Below are positions 34,530 to 43,795 of a stretch of DNA of 51,942 bases, piece after piece (the first letter of the stretch is position 1; each line of letters opens with the position of its first letter). Below the pieces are notes generated by a model. That model was not told the origin of the DNA. It saw only the letters and a list, made by a program, of their open reading frames with translations, and did no database searches. The position numbers and the translations under genes were made by a program. The stretch lies in the NCBI GenBank assembly GCA_020721805.1, contig DYMB01000010.1, positions 1 to 51,942 of the forward strand. The letters run 5' to 3'. This stretch comes from Acetofilamentum sp. (GTDB lineage Bacteria > Hydrothermota > 32-111).

Positions 34530-35580
34530 AGGCATCTATGTGCATATACCTTTTTGCGTGAGTAAATGTAAGTATTGCAGTTTTGTTTCAAGCAACTATG
34601 ATTCATCCGTTGTAAAAAAATATTTTGACACTCTATTTCTGGAAATTTATAAAAGAGAAAAATTTTTTGATAAAGTCGACACGATCTATTTTGGTGGTGG
34701 CACACCAACTTCTGTAAAAACTGATTTTATAAAAGAAACGCTCATATTTTTAAACCAGAATTATGATCTTAAAGGTTTGAAAGAAGTTACCATAGAGATG
34801 AATCCCGAATCTACAACTGAAGAGAAAATTCTAATTTATAAGGAGATGGGTTTTAATAGATTCTCAATTGGTGTTCAATCCTTTGATGATAAACTGTTAA
34901 AATTTCTTGGCAGGAGAGCCAACAGTGATATAATCTTTAAAGCACTCTCATTCTTCAAAGAAAGCGACAATCTTTCCGTTGACTTTTTATATGGGATAAA
35001 GAATTTTAAACTCGATCTTTTACCTTTAAAAAATTTTCCAATAAAACATGTTTCAGCATATATACTTTCTCTTGAGAAAGGTTCAGCTTTATATTCGTTT
35101 GATGTGGAATCGGATGATATTACAGAAGAGTATTATAAAATACTTCATGATTTAAAAAGTATGGGATTTAAAAGGTATGAAGTATCAAATTTTGCAAGAG
35201 AAGGTTTTCATTCGATTCATAATATGGCCTACTGGGATCTTGATTCCATATATATCGGTTATGGGGTCTCTTCTGCATCCTATGATAGACTCTTTAGATA
35301 TAAAAATACGGATGATATTTTTTCTTATATAACCGATTATAAAAAAGGATTTTTCAAGGAGCTAATCGATGATGAAAAAAGAAAGACCGAATATCTTATG
35401 CTTGGATTAAGAAAAACTGGCGGGATTTCATATGATGATGATCTGTTGTCCAAAGTAAACACAAAATACCTTGAAAATTACATAAATGAAGGATATCTGG
35501 CAGTTGAAAACAAGAGGTTGTATGTGACAGATAAAGGATTTTTGATTTTAAATTTGATTCTGAGGGATATTTTATCGTAG
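34522..35580 (+). CDS. hemW: HemW, radical-SAM haem chaperone
   Basis: 352 aa. Radical-SAM cluster motif C12-x3-C16-x2-C19-x-F (IPFCVSKCKYCSF), then FGGGTPT, and RFSIGVQSFDD further in. The three-cysteine form lacking the fourth Cys of HemN, and the length, point to HemW rather than coproporphyrinogen dehydrogenase. It delivers haem to target proteins. Last gene of the lepA operon; it ends 4 bp before a converging acetyltransferase gene. No haem-synthesis gene is nearby. Confidence 0.9.
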   Translation: MNKGIYVHIPFCVSKCKYCSFVSSNYDSSVVKKYFDTLFLEIYKREKFFDKVDTIYFGGGTPTSVKTDFIKETLIFLNQNYDLKGLKEVTIEMNPESTTEEKILIYKEMGFNRFSIGVQSFDDKLLKFLGRRANSDIIFKALSFFKESDNLSVDFLYGIKNFKLDLLPLKNFPIKHVSAYILSLEKGSALYSFDVESDDITEEYYKILHDLKSMGFKRYEVSNFAREGFHSIHNMAYWDLDSIYIGYGVSSASYDRLFRYKNTDDIFSYITDYKKGFFKELIDDEKRKTEYLMLGLRKTGGISYDDDLLSKVNTKYLENYINEGYLAVENKRLYVTDKGFLILNLILRDILS

Positions 35581-35584
35581 TGAT

Positions 35585-36334
35585 TTAAATTTCCAAAATC
35601 AAAGATTTAATTATTTCGAGTGTTTCTTTTTCCTTATTTTCATTGAAAAGTATCGGTATGTTGTTAAAGTATACTCCGGAGTTTGTTCCATTTACAAATC
35701 CATAATCTTCTTCAATTTCGATCTCTTCAAAATTTTTGTTAACGAGTTCTTTGAATTTGGCATATTTTGCATTTTCTAAGGGGCATAAGGGATTATATTT
35801 TATAAAAATAGTGTTTGTTCTGGTTATATTATTTTGTAAAGAGATATCGTTTATTTTATAGTTTATTTCCGTTTCGAAGGGCTTATAAAGTATTTTTATC
35901 AGTTCATCTCCAGATGGAACCTCTTTGAATCCATTTCTTATAAAGAATTCTTTATTCATCCATTCGGAATTACCAACGGAATGTGTAAAGATAACCTTTT
36001 TCCCAAGTTCTTTCATATTTTCTTCTATCTCTTTTAGAATTAGAATACCTATACCCTTTTTTCTGTGCTGTTCAAGTAGGTAAATACATTTTAAAAAGAC
36101 TCCCTCTTTGCTTTCAATAGGAGAAAAAGGTCCTTTTGCATCAAGTATTATAACATGTCCAGCGGAGATGTTATCTATGGTTACACCATAAACATAGAAT
36201 TTGTAGTCAAAGTTGTTCAAAATAAAATCTACACTTTTTTGATGAAATTTTGAACCCCATAATCCATTTTCTTTAGTACAGGAAAAACCGAGTCCAAGAT
36301 TGTTTTTGTTGAGTTTATCTATTTTTAATTCCAT
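35585..36334 (-). CDS. GNAT-family N-acetyltransferase
   Basis: 249 aa. The GNAT core is at about 55-140: VTIDNISAGHVIILD strand, VFLKCIYLLEQHRKKGIGILILKE containing the acetyl-CoA loop R-K-K-G-I-G (motif A), and NEWMNKEFFIRNGFKEV (motif B). The C-terminal 110 residues are unlike standard GNATs and contain CPLENAKYAKFKELV, perhaps a substrate-binding addition. Transcribed alone from a promoter that leaves a 6-nt leader. Substrate unknown. Confidence 0.82.
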   Translation of the reverse strand: MELKIDKLNKNNLGLGFSCTKENGLWGSKFHQKSVDFILNNFDYKFYVYGVTIDNISAGHVIILDAKGPFSPIESKEGVFLKCIYLLEQHRKKGIGILILKEIEENMKELGKKVIFTHSVGNSEWMNKEFFIRNGFKEVPSGDELIKILYKPFETEINYKINDISLQNNITRTNTIFIKYNPLCPLENAKYAKFKELVNKNFEEIEIEEDYGFVNGTNSGVYFNNIPILFNENKEKETLEIIKSLILEI

Positions 36335-36340
36335 ACTTTT

Positions 36341-36368
36341 AATTTAACTTGTAAAAAAGAAATGTCAA
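36341..36368 (-). promoter_or_regulatory. Promoter of the acetyltransferase gene, probably leaderless
   Basis: Read leftward: TTGACA (36368-36363), 16-bp spacer, TAAATT (36346-36341), then just six bases before ATG 36334. Confidence 0.65.
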
Positions 36369-36375
36369 GATTTAA

Positions 36376-37176
36376 TTATAAATATTGTAACAATTCTTCT
36401 CCTATAACACCAGCGAAAAGTTCTATATATTCTTTTACAGGGCTTGATATGATTTTTGGAAATAAAACCTCCTCTATCTGAAAGAAACCAACCGATTCTC
36501 TCATTAAAACGGTTATCCTGATAGGTTTAACATTCCCCTTCTCTATTTTTACAGTTTGAATGGCTGATGCTGAATATTTGTGCATATCTCCAACTCGCGG
36601 TTTTCTTTGAATCATTGAGGTGATCCTTGCTCTGCCTTTTTCCATATCACATCCATCGCCGATTAAAACCAATCCAGCCTCAAGTGAGTTTATGATTTTT
36701 GTCGCCATATGGCCTATTATACCTTCAAGTATGGTTGATCTTACGATAACTATTTTTTCAAGATCATCTTGATAAATCGATTTAAGTGTTCTATCAATTA
36801 TGTTTATTCCAAGAATCGATGAGTAAATTTCATGATTTTCCCTGCTTACACTCATTCCTATATCGTGTAAAAGTGATGCTATTATTACAGAGACCCTGCT
36901 ATCTTCAGCACTTCCTACACCTTCCTTTTCAAGGTTGAATTTTATTTTTGCCTGGGTTAGAAGTTCAAACATTATCAGAGAGTTTAAACAGGCTCTTTTC
37001 ATATGAACGGGTCCATGATCGTTAAATCCAAGCCTTTTTATTGAAACATTGTTTGAATGGTTCATCAAAAATTCCACCTCTTTATCCATAAAAAGAATTT
37101 TTGCAGCCAGCAAACTTTTATTTTCAAGTTTTGAAATTATAACTTTTTCAAGTTCCATCTCTTTTTTTGATTTCAT
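36376..37176 (-). CDS. HD-domain metal-dependent phosphohydrolase
   Basis: 266 aa, soluble. HD-fold ligands visible: H54 and H58 (NDHGPVH), H104-D105 in SLLHDIGMS, and H115. A following conserved-looking acidic patch, IGDGCDMEKGRARI, is typical of this subgroup. Likely hydrolyses a nucleotide or phosphoester; the exact substrate cannot be predicted. It is last in a leftward operon, 7 bp behind the hemolysin-III gene. Confidence 0.85.
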   Translation of the reverse strand: MKSKKEMELEKVIISKLENKSLLAAKILFMDKEVEFLMNHSNNVSIKRLGFNDHGPVHMKRACLNSLIMFELLTQAKIKFNLEKEGVGSAEDSRVSVIIASLLHDIGMSVSRENHEIYSSILGINIIDRTLKSIYQDDLEKIVIVRSTILEGIIGHMATKIINSLEAGLVLIGDGCDMEKGRARITSMIQRKPRVGDMHKYSASAIQTVKIEKGNVKPIRITVLMRESVGFFQIEEVLFPKIISSPVKEYIELFAGVIGEELLQYL

Positions 37177-37183
37177 AATTACC

Positions 37184-37828
37184 TCATTTTAAATTTTTTA
37201 TATATAAAAAAATTGAAAAAAAATGTGTTATAGAACCTGCGAGGACGAAAAGATGCCACACTATATGGAAAAAAAAGATTTTATCTATGATGTAAAAGAT
37301 CGTTCCGACCGTATAGGAGATCCCTCCAATTACAAGAAAAATAAAAGATATTTTTGGAATCGTTATATATAACTCTTTTATTACGAAAACGATGATCCAT
37401 CCCATAAAAATATATATAAAGGTTGAAATAAGATCTGTTTTGTTTATAAAAAAGATTTTAAAAATTATTCCCATTATTGCAAGACCCCATATGAAAATTA
37501 ATATATACCACCCACAAGAGTTTCTTAAAGGTAGCAATGCAAATGGGGTATATGTTCCAGCTATCAAAAGGTATATGGAAACATGATCAAAGAATTTGAA
37601 GATACTTTTCACTTTTCCTTCAGGGAAAGAATGGTAGAGTGTGGAACTTATGTAAAGTATTATTAGAGTTGAACCGTAAATGGTTGAAGAAATAATCGCG
37701 TATAAATTTTTTATTTTTACCGAAAAGATTATCGCAAGAACAAGTCCTGTGATACTTAGAAAAAACCCCACACCATGTGTGATAGAATTAAATATTTCCT
37801 CAATAATTGTTAATTTTCTTCTTCGCAT
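37184..37828 (-). CDS. Hemolysin III / PAQR-type membrane protein
   Basis: 214 aa with seven membrane helices. Family marks: EEIFNSITHGVGFFLS at 9-24, SSTLYHSF (about 60-67, metal-binding His), and the late HIVWHLFVLAGSITHFF with the histidines of the PAQR zinc site. Despite its name most members are membrane hydrolases or lipid-homeostasis factors rather than toxins. Overlaps the symporter gene upstream by 29 nt. Confidence 0.9.
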   Translation of the reverse strand: MRRRKLTIIEEIFNSITHGVGFFLSITGLVLAIIFSVKIKNLYAIISSTIYGSTLIILYISSTLYHSFPEGKVKSIFKFFDHVSIYLLIAGTYTPFALLPLRNSCGWYILIFIWGLAIMGIIFKIFFINKTDLISTFIYIFMGWIIVFVIKELYITIPKISFIFLVIGGISYTVGTIFYIIDKIFFFHIVWHLFVLAGSITHFFSIFLYIKNLK

Positions 37829-39197
37829 TTTTTACCATCCCATAAAAATGAATAATGGATCCACTGATAAGACCTATAAACATCGGTTCTATCATTGATA
37901 TTATTTCATTTGTAGAAAATATTTTTCTAATGAGGATCCATAAGATTGTTGTTGAAAACCCAAATATTATTTCAAAGAATACTATATTATTTTTTACTTT
38001 AAATTTTTTATAATATGCACCGATAAGTGGAAATATTAAACCTGGTATTGAAATCGAACCTATTATATACCATAACTGGACAACTGATGGAAAAAGAAAA
38101 GCAAGAAAGATCCCAAATATCCCGGAAAGGAGTATCCCTATGCTGGTCCATTTTTTTACATTTATTTTAGGGTTTATTTTTTTTACTATATCTATAGAAA
38201 AAGTTGTTCCACTTATAACAAAATAAGAGTTTAAGGTGGAGATTACAGTTGCAAGTATAGATGAATAAAAAATACCTCTTATCCCTTGAGGCATTATATC
38301 ACTTGCAAGAGAGAAATATGCCCATTGTGGAGTTTTTAAATCAGGATTGTAAACTTTTGCATAGAGTGCAGTTATGGTTGTAAGGAAATCGAAAATTATC
38401 CATAAGAGAACAGAGATAAGAATCCCCTTTTTCGCTATGTTTCCATTTTTTGCACTATAGCATCTCTGGTGAAATCCTGGATCGACGAAGGTCCATGCCG
38501 CTATAAAATACCAAACGACTATATAAAATGGGCTTAAACCACCTGTTGGGGAAAGATGTGAAGAAGGTAAATTTTTTTGAAGAATCGATATTCCACCTAT
38601 ATTTTTTAAGGAAAAGATGAAAAGGAGTATAAACCCGGCATACATTATAAAAAATTGAAAAAGATCGGTTTTTAAATCGGTTACAAAACCACCCTTTATT
38701 ATAAAGGGCAAGATCAATATAACGGAAAGCAGAGTTGAGATGAAAAAATTTATGGAAAAAAAGTTTGAAACTATTATTCCCAACATAAGAATATATGGGG
38801 CTGGAGATGAAAGTATTAAAACGATTATGGAAGTTAAAATGGATACTTTTCTCCCATATTCTTTATCCATCTTTTCAGGTAGGGTGTAAAGTGATGCTTC
38901 TCTAACCTTTGATGCGAAAAGTAATGCAAAGAGTATTGCAAAAAAATAGTATGGTAATCCCTGTGTGACCCAGTTTATAATGCCATAATTGTAAGTGAAT
39001 TCTCCAACACCAAGTATTCCACCATACCATGTTGCGACATTTGTCGATATGAAGAGAAAGAGTCCAGTTTTTCTATCATTTATAAGGAAAGACTCACTTC
39101 CCGAAACATTTTTTGAAGAAAAATATGAAATAAAAATCAGGATAAAAAAAAATAATAATACTACAAAAAGGTCTAAAAAGTTTACAATATAACTCAT
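37800..39197 (-). CDS. Sodium/solute symporter (SSS family)
   Basis: 465 aa from ATG 39197. The frame stays open to 39293, but I chose the inner start because TTGAAT-16-TATAAT lies at 39208-39235 directly before it, and the extra 32 residues are AT-rich and unlike the family. About 13 membrane helices. Landmarks: TNVATWYGGILGVGEFTY in helix 2, and GIRGIFYSSILATVISTLNSY, which includes the sodium-binding serines of the SSS core. Probably imports a small organic solute, such as an amino acid or sugar acid, with sodium. First gene of the leftward operon. Confidence 0.88.
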   Translation of the reverse strand: MSYIVNFLDLFVVLLFFFILIFISYFSSKNVSGSESFLINDRKTGLFLFISTNVATWYGGILGVGEFTYNYGIINWVTQGLPYYFFAILFALLFASKVREASLYTLPEKMDKEYGRKVSILTSIIVLILSSPAPYILMLGIIVSNFFSINFFISTLLSVILILPFIIKGGFVTDLKTDLFQFFIMYAGFILLFIFSLKNIGGISILQKNLPSSHLSPTGGLSPFYIVVWYFIAAWTFVDPGFHQRCYSAKNGNIAKKGILISVLLWIIFDFLTTITALYAKVYNPDLKTPQWAYFSLASDIMPQGIRGIFYSSILATVISTLNSYFVISGTTFSIDIVKKINPKINVKKWTSIGILLSGIFGIFLAFLFPSVVQLWYIIGSISIPGLIFPLIGAYYKKFKVKNNIVFFEIIFGFSTTILWILIRKIFSTNEIISMIEPMFIGLISGSIIHFYGMVKNAKKKINNY

Positions 39198-39207
39198 AAC
39201 AAAATTT

Positions 39208-39235
39208 ATTATAGTTAGTTTTATATAATATTCAA
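39208..39235 (-). promoter_or_regulatory. Promoter of the symporter operon, probably leaderless
   Basis: Read leftward: TTGAAT (39235-39230), 16-bp spacer, TATAAT (39213-39208), ten bases before ATG 39197. Confidence 0.65.
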
Positions 39236-39262
39236 GTAAATCATAAAAAATATTTTCAAATA

Positions 39263-39290
39263 TTGACAAGAATAAAAAAAAATATATAAT
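39263..39290 (+). promoter_or_regulatory. Strong promoter of the CAT-anticodon tRNA
   Basis: TTGACA at 39263-39268, 16-bp spacer, TATAAT at 39285-39290; both perfect. The tRNA begins 11 bp later. Confidence 0.8.
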
Positions 39291-39301
39291 CAAAACATCT
39301 T

Positions 39302-39375
39302 GGGCCCATAGCTCAGCTGGTTAGAGCGGATGACTCATAATCATCAGGTCCTAGGTTCGAACCCTAGTGGGCCCA
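39302..39375 (+). tRNA. tRNA with CAT anticodon (elongator Met, or Ile2)
   Basis: Complete cloverleaf. Acceptor GGGCCCA (39302-39308) pairs with TGGGCCC (39368-39374), then discriminator A. D-stem GCTC/GAGC, anticodon stem GATGA/TCATC with loop CTCATAA (CAT at 39336-39338), T-arm CTAGG-TTCGAAC-CCTAG. Not an initiator, which has an unpaired first base pair. Whether it is Met or lysidine-modified Ile2 cannot be decided by eye. The 3' CCA is not encoded. Confidence 0.93.
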
Positions 39376-39406
39376 TTTAAAAATCCCAAAAGATCATAGA
39401 TGGTTA

Positions 39407-39434
39407 TTGACTTATTATTTTAATATTTTAAAAT
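39407..39434 (+). promoter_or_regulatory. Promoter of the aminotransferase-obg-ugd operon
   Basis: TTGACT at 39407-39412, 16-bp spacer, TAAAAT at 39429-39434, then AATAAGGAGTA before ATG 39468. Confidence 0.65.
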
Positions 39435-39467
39435 ATTTATTCAAAATTTTAATAAGGAGTATATGCT

Positions 39468-40643
39468 ATGAAGATTTCAAAAAGGTTTGCCAATGTTGGA
39501 GATTCATCCACATTAAAAATAACATCTCTTGCAAAAAATATGAAGAGTAAAAACATAGATGTTGCCATACTTGCCGCAGGTGAACCTGATTTTGATACAC
39601 CAGATGATATCAAGAAAAAAGCCATTGAGGCTATAAAGGAAGGTTTTACAGGTTATACCCCCGTAAGAGGGACGAATGAGTTACTTGAACTCGTTTGTGA
39701 AAAGTTTAAAATTGATAACAACATTGAGTATAAACCTGAAAATATAATAGTCTCAACCGGTGCAAAACAGTCCATCTATAACATATTACAGGCGTTATGT
39801 GATGAGGATACTGAAGTTATATTGCTTGCCCCATACTGGGTTTCATACATTGAAATGGTAAAGATGACAGGTGCCACTCCAGTTGTCGTTGATACCTCGC
39901 TTGATGATTTTCGTATAAATATAGAAAGAATTAAAGGTAGTATAAATAAAAGAACGAGAATGATAATAATAAATTCTCCAAACAATCCAACAGGAATAGT
40001 TTATACTGAAAAGGAGTTGAGAGAACTTTCAGACCTTATCGTTGAGAATAATATTTACTGCATCTCTGATGAAATTTATGAAAAGATAATCTATACTCCC
40101 AACAAACATTATTCGATCGCATCATTTAATGAAAGGATAAAAGATCTTACTTTTACGGTAAACGGTTTGTCAAAAACTTATGCAATGACAGGATGGAGAA
40201 TAGGTTATGTTGGAGGTGAAAAAAAACTTATAGAAAAAGCTTTGATGGTTCAAACACATTCGACATCATGCACATCGTCAATATCCCAGAAGGCTGCCGT
40301 TGCCGCTTTGAAACTTGATAACAATATAGTTATCAGGATGACAGATGAATTTAAAAAAAGAAGAGAATTTTTGATGAAAAAGATTGAAAGGATAGATGGT
40401 TTAAAATATGTTTCCCCTCAGGGAGCATTCTATCTTTTTGTTGATTTTAGAAATTTTCTGGGTAAAAAGTTTAAAACTTCAGAAGATATTTGTACAAAAT
40501 TACTTGAGGATTATAAAGTGGCAGTGATACCCGGAGGTGCTTTTGGTGCAGAAGGTTTTGTCAGGATTTCCTATGCAGCCTCTATGCACGAAATTGAAAA
40601 GGGAATAGATAGAATAGAAAAATTTCTCAAAGAAAATATATGA
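39468..40643 (+). CDS. Class I/II aminotransferase (aspartate aminotransferase-like)
   Basis: 391 aa, fold-type-I PLP enzyme. GEPDFDTPDDI near residue 38, GYTPVRGTNEL, INSPNNPTG (Asn that contacts PLP), ISDEIYEKIIY (Asp for the pyridine N), and the Schiff-base lysine in NGLSKTYAMTGWRIGY. This is the subgroup I-gamma of thermophilic-type aspartate/prephenate aminotransferases. Likely transfers amino groups between aspartate and 2-oxoglutarate, linking it to the glutamate enzymes elsewhere in the window; exact substrate inferred. It heads a long operon and overlaps obg by 4 nt. Confidence 0.93.
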   Translation: MKISKRFANVGDSSTLKITSLAKNMKSKNIDVAILAAGEPDFDTPDDIKKKAIEAIKEGFTGYTPVRGTNELLELVCEKFKIDNNIEYKPENIIVSTGAKQSIYNILQALCDEDTEVILLAPYWVSYIEMVKMTGATPVVVDTSLDDFRINIERIKGSINKRTRMIIINSPNNPTGIVYTEKELRELSDLIVENNIYCISDEIYEKIIYTPNKHYSIASFNERIKDLTFTVNGLSKTYAMTGWRIGYVGGEKKLIEKALMVQTHSTSCTSSISQKAAVAALKLDNNIVIRMTDEFKKRREFLMKKIERIDGLKYVSPQGAFYLFVDFRNFLGKKFKTSEDICTKLLEDYKVAVIPGGAFGAEGFVRISYAASMHEIEKGIDRIEKFLKENI

Positions 40644-41614
40644 AGAGTAAATATCTTGATAGAGTAACACTCTTTCTTCGTTCAGGGAAAGGGGGTGATG
40701 GAAGTTGTTCTTTTAGAAGGGAAAAATTTGTTCCAAAAGGTGGACCCGATGGAGGAGATGGTGGAAGGGGAGGTAATGTTATTTTTCGTGTCAACAGAAA
40801 CCTTTTCACTTTAAACCATTTAAGATATAAACACCATTTCAAAGCGGAAGATGGACAGAATGGAATGTCCCAGAAAAGACATGGAAGAGATGGAAAAGAT
40901 ATTATAATAGATGTTCCACCTGGGACCGTAATCCTTGATAAAGAAGGCAACGAGTTAAATGAACTTATAGATGGTGAAATAATTTTTCTGAAGGGTGGAA
41001 GAGGTGGTAGAGGAAATGTTCATTTTAAAAGTTCTGTAAACCAAACTCCAAGAAGGTTTGAAAAGGGAAAGGAAGGAGAAGAATATGAAGTGGTACTTGA
41101 ACTCAGACTGATCGCCGATGTTGGTCTTGTGGGCTTACCAAATGCAGGGAAATCAACATTTTTGAAGGTTGTGACTAAATCGAATCCTAAAATAGCGGAT
41201 TATCCTTTTACAACTCTTGAACCAAATCTTGGTATTTTAACGAATGGAATAAAAATAATAAGGATCGCAGATATACCCGGAATAATTGAAGGGGCTTCTG
41301 AAGGTAAAGGACTTGGAAACAAATTTTTGAAACATATAAGTAGAGTCAACATTCTTGTTTTTGTAATAGATGTTTCGACAGACTATGAAAAAACCTACAG
41401 GATATTGTTAAATGAACTTGAAAAATATGATAGAAGATTATTGAAGAAAAAAAGGATAGTGCTTTTCAACAAAAAAGATCTTTTACCATTTGATAAAAAA
41501 ATAGATGTTGGTGAGATGTTTCAGGAAGTTGACTACACTTTTTCATCTTTGATAAATGGTGATACTGGAGGGATAGAGAATATAATTTTGAATAATATGA
41601 AAGAATATGTTTAA
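40640..41614 (+). CDS. obgE: GTPase Obg (CgtA), without C-terminal extension
   Basis: 324 aa. The glycine-rich Obg fold at 1-155 (SGKGGDGSCSF, GGPDGGDGGRGG, KGGRGGRGN) is followed by the G domain: P-loop GLPNAGKST, switch TTLEPNLG, DIPGIIEGA and NKKDLL. It works in late 50S ribosome assembly and growth control. It stops right after the G domain, lacking the variable acidic or TGS-like tail present in some species. Overlaps neighbours by 4 and 8 nt. Confidence 0.97.
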   Translation: MKSKYLDRVTLFLRSGKGGDGSCSFRREKFVPKGGPDGGDGGRGGNVIFRVNRNLFTLNHLRYKHHFKAEDGQNGMSQKRHGRDGKDIIIDVPPGTVILDKEGNELNELIDGEIIFLKGGRGGRGNVHFKSSVNQTPRRFEKGKEGEEYEVVLELRLIADVGLVGLPNAGKSTFLKVVTKSNPKIADYPFTTLEPNLGILTNGIKIIRIADIPGIIEGASEGKGLGNKFLKHISRVNILVFVIDVSTDYEKTYRILLNELEKYDRRLLKKKRIVLFNKKDLLPFDKKIDVGEMFQEVDYTFSSLINGDTGGIENIILNNMKEYV

Positions 41615-42560
41615 TGAAAATTTTTTAAAATACCTTGACTATCAGTTGAAACTATACAATTTAAACCATTCAGTTTTTGAAAAGAGTTTAAAATTCATTG
41701 AAAAGGAAAATATTGAGATAATTGAAACTGAAAAATATTTTTTAAAAAAGAATACTTTACTCCCTGAATACATTTTTTTAAAAGGAAACAAAGATTATTT
41801 GAAGAGATTCAAAATAGGTATGGTTGGAACGAGAAAACCTGATAACTATGGTTTAAAAAGTGTAAAAAGAATTATCGATGGTTATAGGGATAAGGATGTT
41901 GTCACAGTAAGCGGATTCGCACAGGGAGTAGACACATATGTTCATAAAACTTCACTTGAAAATGGAATAGGTAGCATAGCTGTAATTCCGTGTGGCTTTG
42001 CCATCAATTATCCTTCATCGAATATTGAACTTAAAAATAGGTTGTTTGAAAAAGGGCTTCTTCTTTCAGAATATTCTCCATTCATAAAACCATACAAACA
42101 CAATTTTATCAAAAGAAATTTTATGATCGCATTTCTTTCAGACATAATGATAATTATTCAGGGTGCGGTTAAAAGTGGAACTTTATCAACATTTTTATTC
42201 TCTTTAAAACTTAAAAAGCAGATTTTTGCCTTGCCCGGTGATACGGATAACAAACTCTCATTCGCACCTAATTTTGCTATTTTTAAAGGTGCGATACCTT
42301 TATATAAAATGGATATCCTTCCAGGTATATCAAGTGGTGAAATTGGAAATGTTTCTTTAAAAATAAATGTTCATCTTGAACCTGAGGAAAAAAAGGTTAT
42401 TGAACTTGTTAAAAAATATGGTAATCTTGAAGATATACTAAAAGAGAATATATTTGACAAGAGTAAGATTCTGTCGATAATTACACTTCTTGAAATGAAA
42501 GGGATCGTGCAAAAAGATTTTAACAATAGGATAAGACTTATGGAGGATTTTGATGGATAG
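41607..42560 (+). CDS. dprA: DNA-processing protein DprA
   Basis: 317 aa. The Rossmann-like DprA core is clear: MVGTRKPDNYG, VSGFAQGVDTYVHKTSLE, PCGFAINYPSSN and KSGTLSTFLFSLKL, then FALPGD. A short C-terminal winged-helix domain (VIELVKKYGNLEDIL to EMKGIVQK) follows. DprA binds incoming single-stranded DNA and loads RecA in natural transformation. The glycine-serine motif usually seen as G-S-R is G-T-R here. Overlaps obg and scpB. Confidence 0.94.
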   Translation: MFNENFLKYLDYQLKLYNLNHSVFEKSLKFIEKENIEIIETEKYFLKKNTLLPEYIFLKGNKDYLKRFKIGMVGTRKPDNYGLKSVKRIIDGYRDKDVVTVSGFAQGVDTYVHKTSLENGIGSIAVIPCGFAINYPSSNIELKNRLFEKGLLLSEYSPFIKPYKHNFIKRNFMIAFLSDIMIIIQGAVKSGTLSTFLFSLKLKKQIFALPGDTDNKLSFAPNFAIFKGAIPLYKMDILPGISSGEIGNVSLKINVHLEPEEKKVIELVKKYGNLEDILKENIFDKSKILSIITLLEMKGIVQKDFNNRIRLMEDFDG

Positions 42561-43107
42561 AATTATACCACAGGTTGAAGCGATACTATTCTCTTCTTCC
42601 GAACCTATAGATAAAGATGAACTCGTTAAAGCATTGGGTATAGAAAAAACACTGCTTTTTCAGGTTATTGAATTTTTAAAAGAAAAATACTCATCTTTAG
42701 ATTCGGGTATAATGATAGTTGAAGTCGCAAATGGTTATCAACTCGTAACCAAACCTCAATATGCTGATATACTTGAAAACTTTTTTGGAAACAAAAAAAT
42801 ACCCAGACTTTCAACCCCCGCTTTGGAAACACTTGCCATAATAGCGTATAAACAACCAATAACAAAACAGGAGGTTGAAGAAATAAGGGGAGTAAACTGC
42901 GATGGTGTATTTAAAACTTTACTTGAAAGGGAGTTGATCGTAAGAAGGGGTAACGCGGATCTCCCTGGAAAACCATCATTATACCATACCACGAAAAAAT
43001 TTCTATCATATTTTAAAATTTCAAGTTTGAAGGAATTACCTTCTATAGAAGATCTGGAAGTTGATACTTCCAAACAGGAGGAACTGTTTGAAAACAAGGA
43101 TCAATAG
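42553..43107 (+). CDS. scpB: Segregation and condensation protein B (ScpB)
   Basis: 184 aa from ATG 42553; TGGAGG ends 6 nt before it, while the TTG three bases earlier is poorly placed. Two winged-helix domains: VEAILFSSSEPIDKDELVKA at the start, and ALETLAIIAYKQPITKQEVEEIRGVN, the ScpB hallmark, near 92-117. ScpB is the kleisin-bound regulator of the SMC condensin in chromosome segregation. Its partner scpA is not in this window. Between dprA and the pseudouridine synthase, a familiar bacterial order. Confidence 0.95.
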   Translation: MDRIIPQVEAILFSSSEPIDKDELVKALGIEKTLLFQVIEFLKEKYSSLDSGIMIVEVANGYQLVTKPQYADILENFFGNKKIPRLSTPALETLAIIAYKQPITKQEVEEIRGVNCDGVFKTLLERELIVRRGNADLPGKPSLYHTTKKFLSYFKISSLKELPSIEDLEVDTSKQEELFENKDQ

Positions 43108-43795
43108 GTACATTTCGTCTTTGACCGGTTTATCAAGAAGAAGGGTTGATGAACTCATAAAGGAGTTCAGAGTTCTTGTAAATGGTAAGGTGGCAAAACT
43201 TGGCTTGATGGTCGAACAAGAGGATGATATTGAAATCGATGGAGTAAAATTAAAAAATAAGAAAAACAAATTTGAATATATTCTTTTATACAAACCAAAA
43301 AATTGTATAACGACCAGAAACGATGAAAAGAAAAGAAGAACAGTTATGGATTTTTTACCTAAGAGTTTACAAAAATTAAAACCAGCGGGAAGACTCGATT
43401 TTGATACGGAAGGTGCTTTAATTTTAACCGATGATGGAGATTTTATTAACAATTTAACACATCCAAAAAATCAGATTAACAAAATATACAGAGCAAAAAT
43501 TTTTGGTATTTTAACTGAAAATCAGATAAAAACTCTTCTTAAGGGTATAAAGGTTGAGGAAAGATTTCTAAAACTCGATGGAATCAAAACGATACATTAT
43601 GATGAATCTTCAGACAAATCTATCGTAGAAATTCTTCTCAAACATGGTAAACAACATGAAATAAAAGATATTTTAAAATCTCTTGGACATCCTGTGATAA
43701 CACTGGAAAGAATTTCAATAGGCAACCTTTCGATTAAAGGTTTGAAACCCGGTGAATATAAATTTTTTGAAAAAGATGATTTTAAAAATGTTTAA
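43088..43795 (+). CDS. RNA pseudouridine synthase (RsuA/RluB family)
   Basis: 235 aa starting at TTG 43088: AGGAGG lies 6 nt upstream, and translation from here begins directly with the S4 RNA-binding domain (RINRYISSLTGLSRRRVDELI). The catalytic domain has KPAGRLDFDTEGALILTDDG with the nucleophilic Asp in GRLD. KHGKQHEIKDIL and GLKPGEY near the end are family traits. It isomerises a uridine in rRNA (16S-516 or the 23S 2605 region). Overlaps scpB by 20 nt. Confidence 0.92.
   Translation: MKTRINRYISSLTGLSRRRVDELIKEFRVLVNGKVAKLGLMVEQEDDIEIDGVKLKNKKNKFEYILLYKPKNCITTRNDEKKRRTVMDFLPKSLQKLKPAGRLDFDTEGALILTDDGDFINNLTHPKNQINKIYRAKIFGILTENQIKTLLKGIKVEERFLKLDGIKTIHYDESSDKSIVEILLKHGKQHEIKDILKSLGHPVITLERISIGNLSIKGLKPGEYKFFEKDDFKNV

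Noticed and set aside
39198-39293. N-terminal 32-residue extension of the sodium symporter
   Set aside because: The stretch is AT-rich and holds a TTGAAT-16-TATAAT promoter right before the inner ATG, which better explains it.
40627-40950. Proline-rich antisense frame over the start of obg
   Set aside because: Its prolines mirror the glycine-rich Obg fold on the coding strand.
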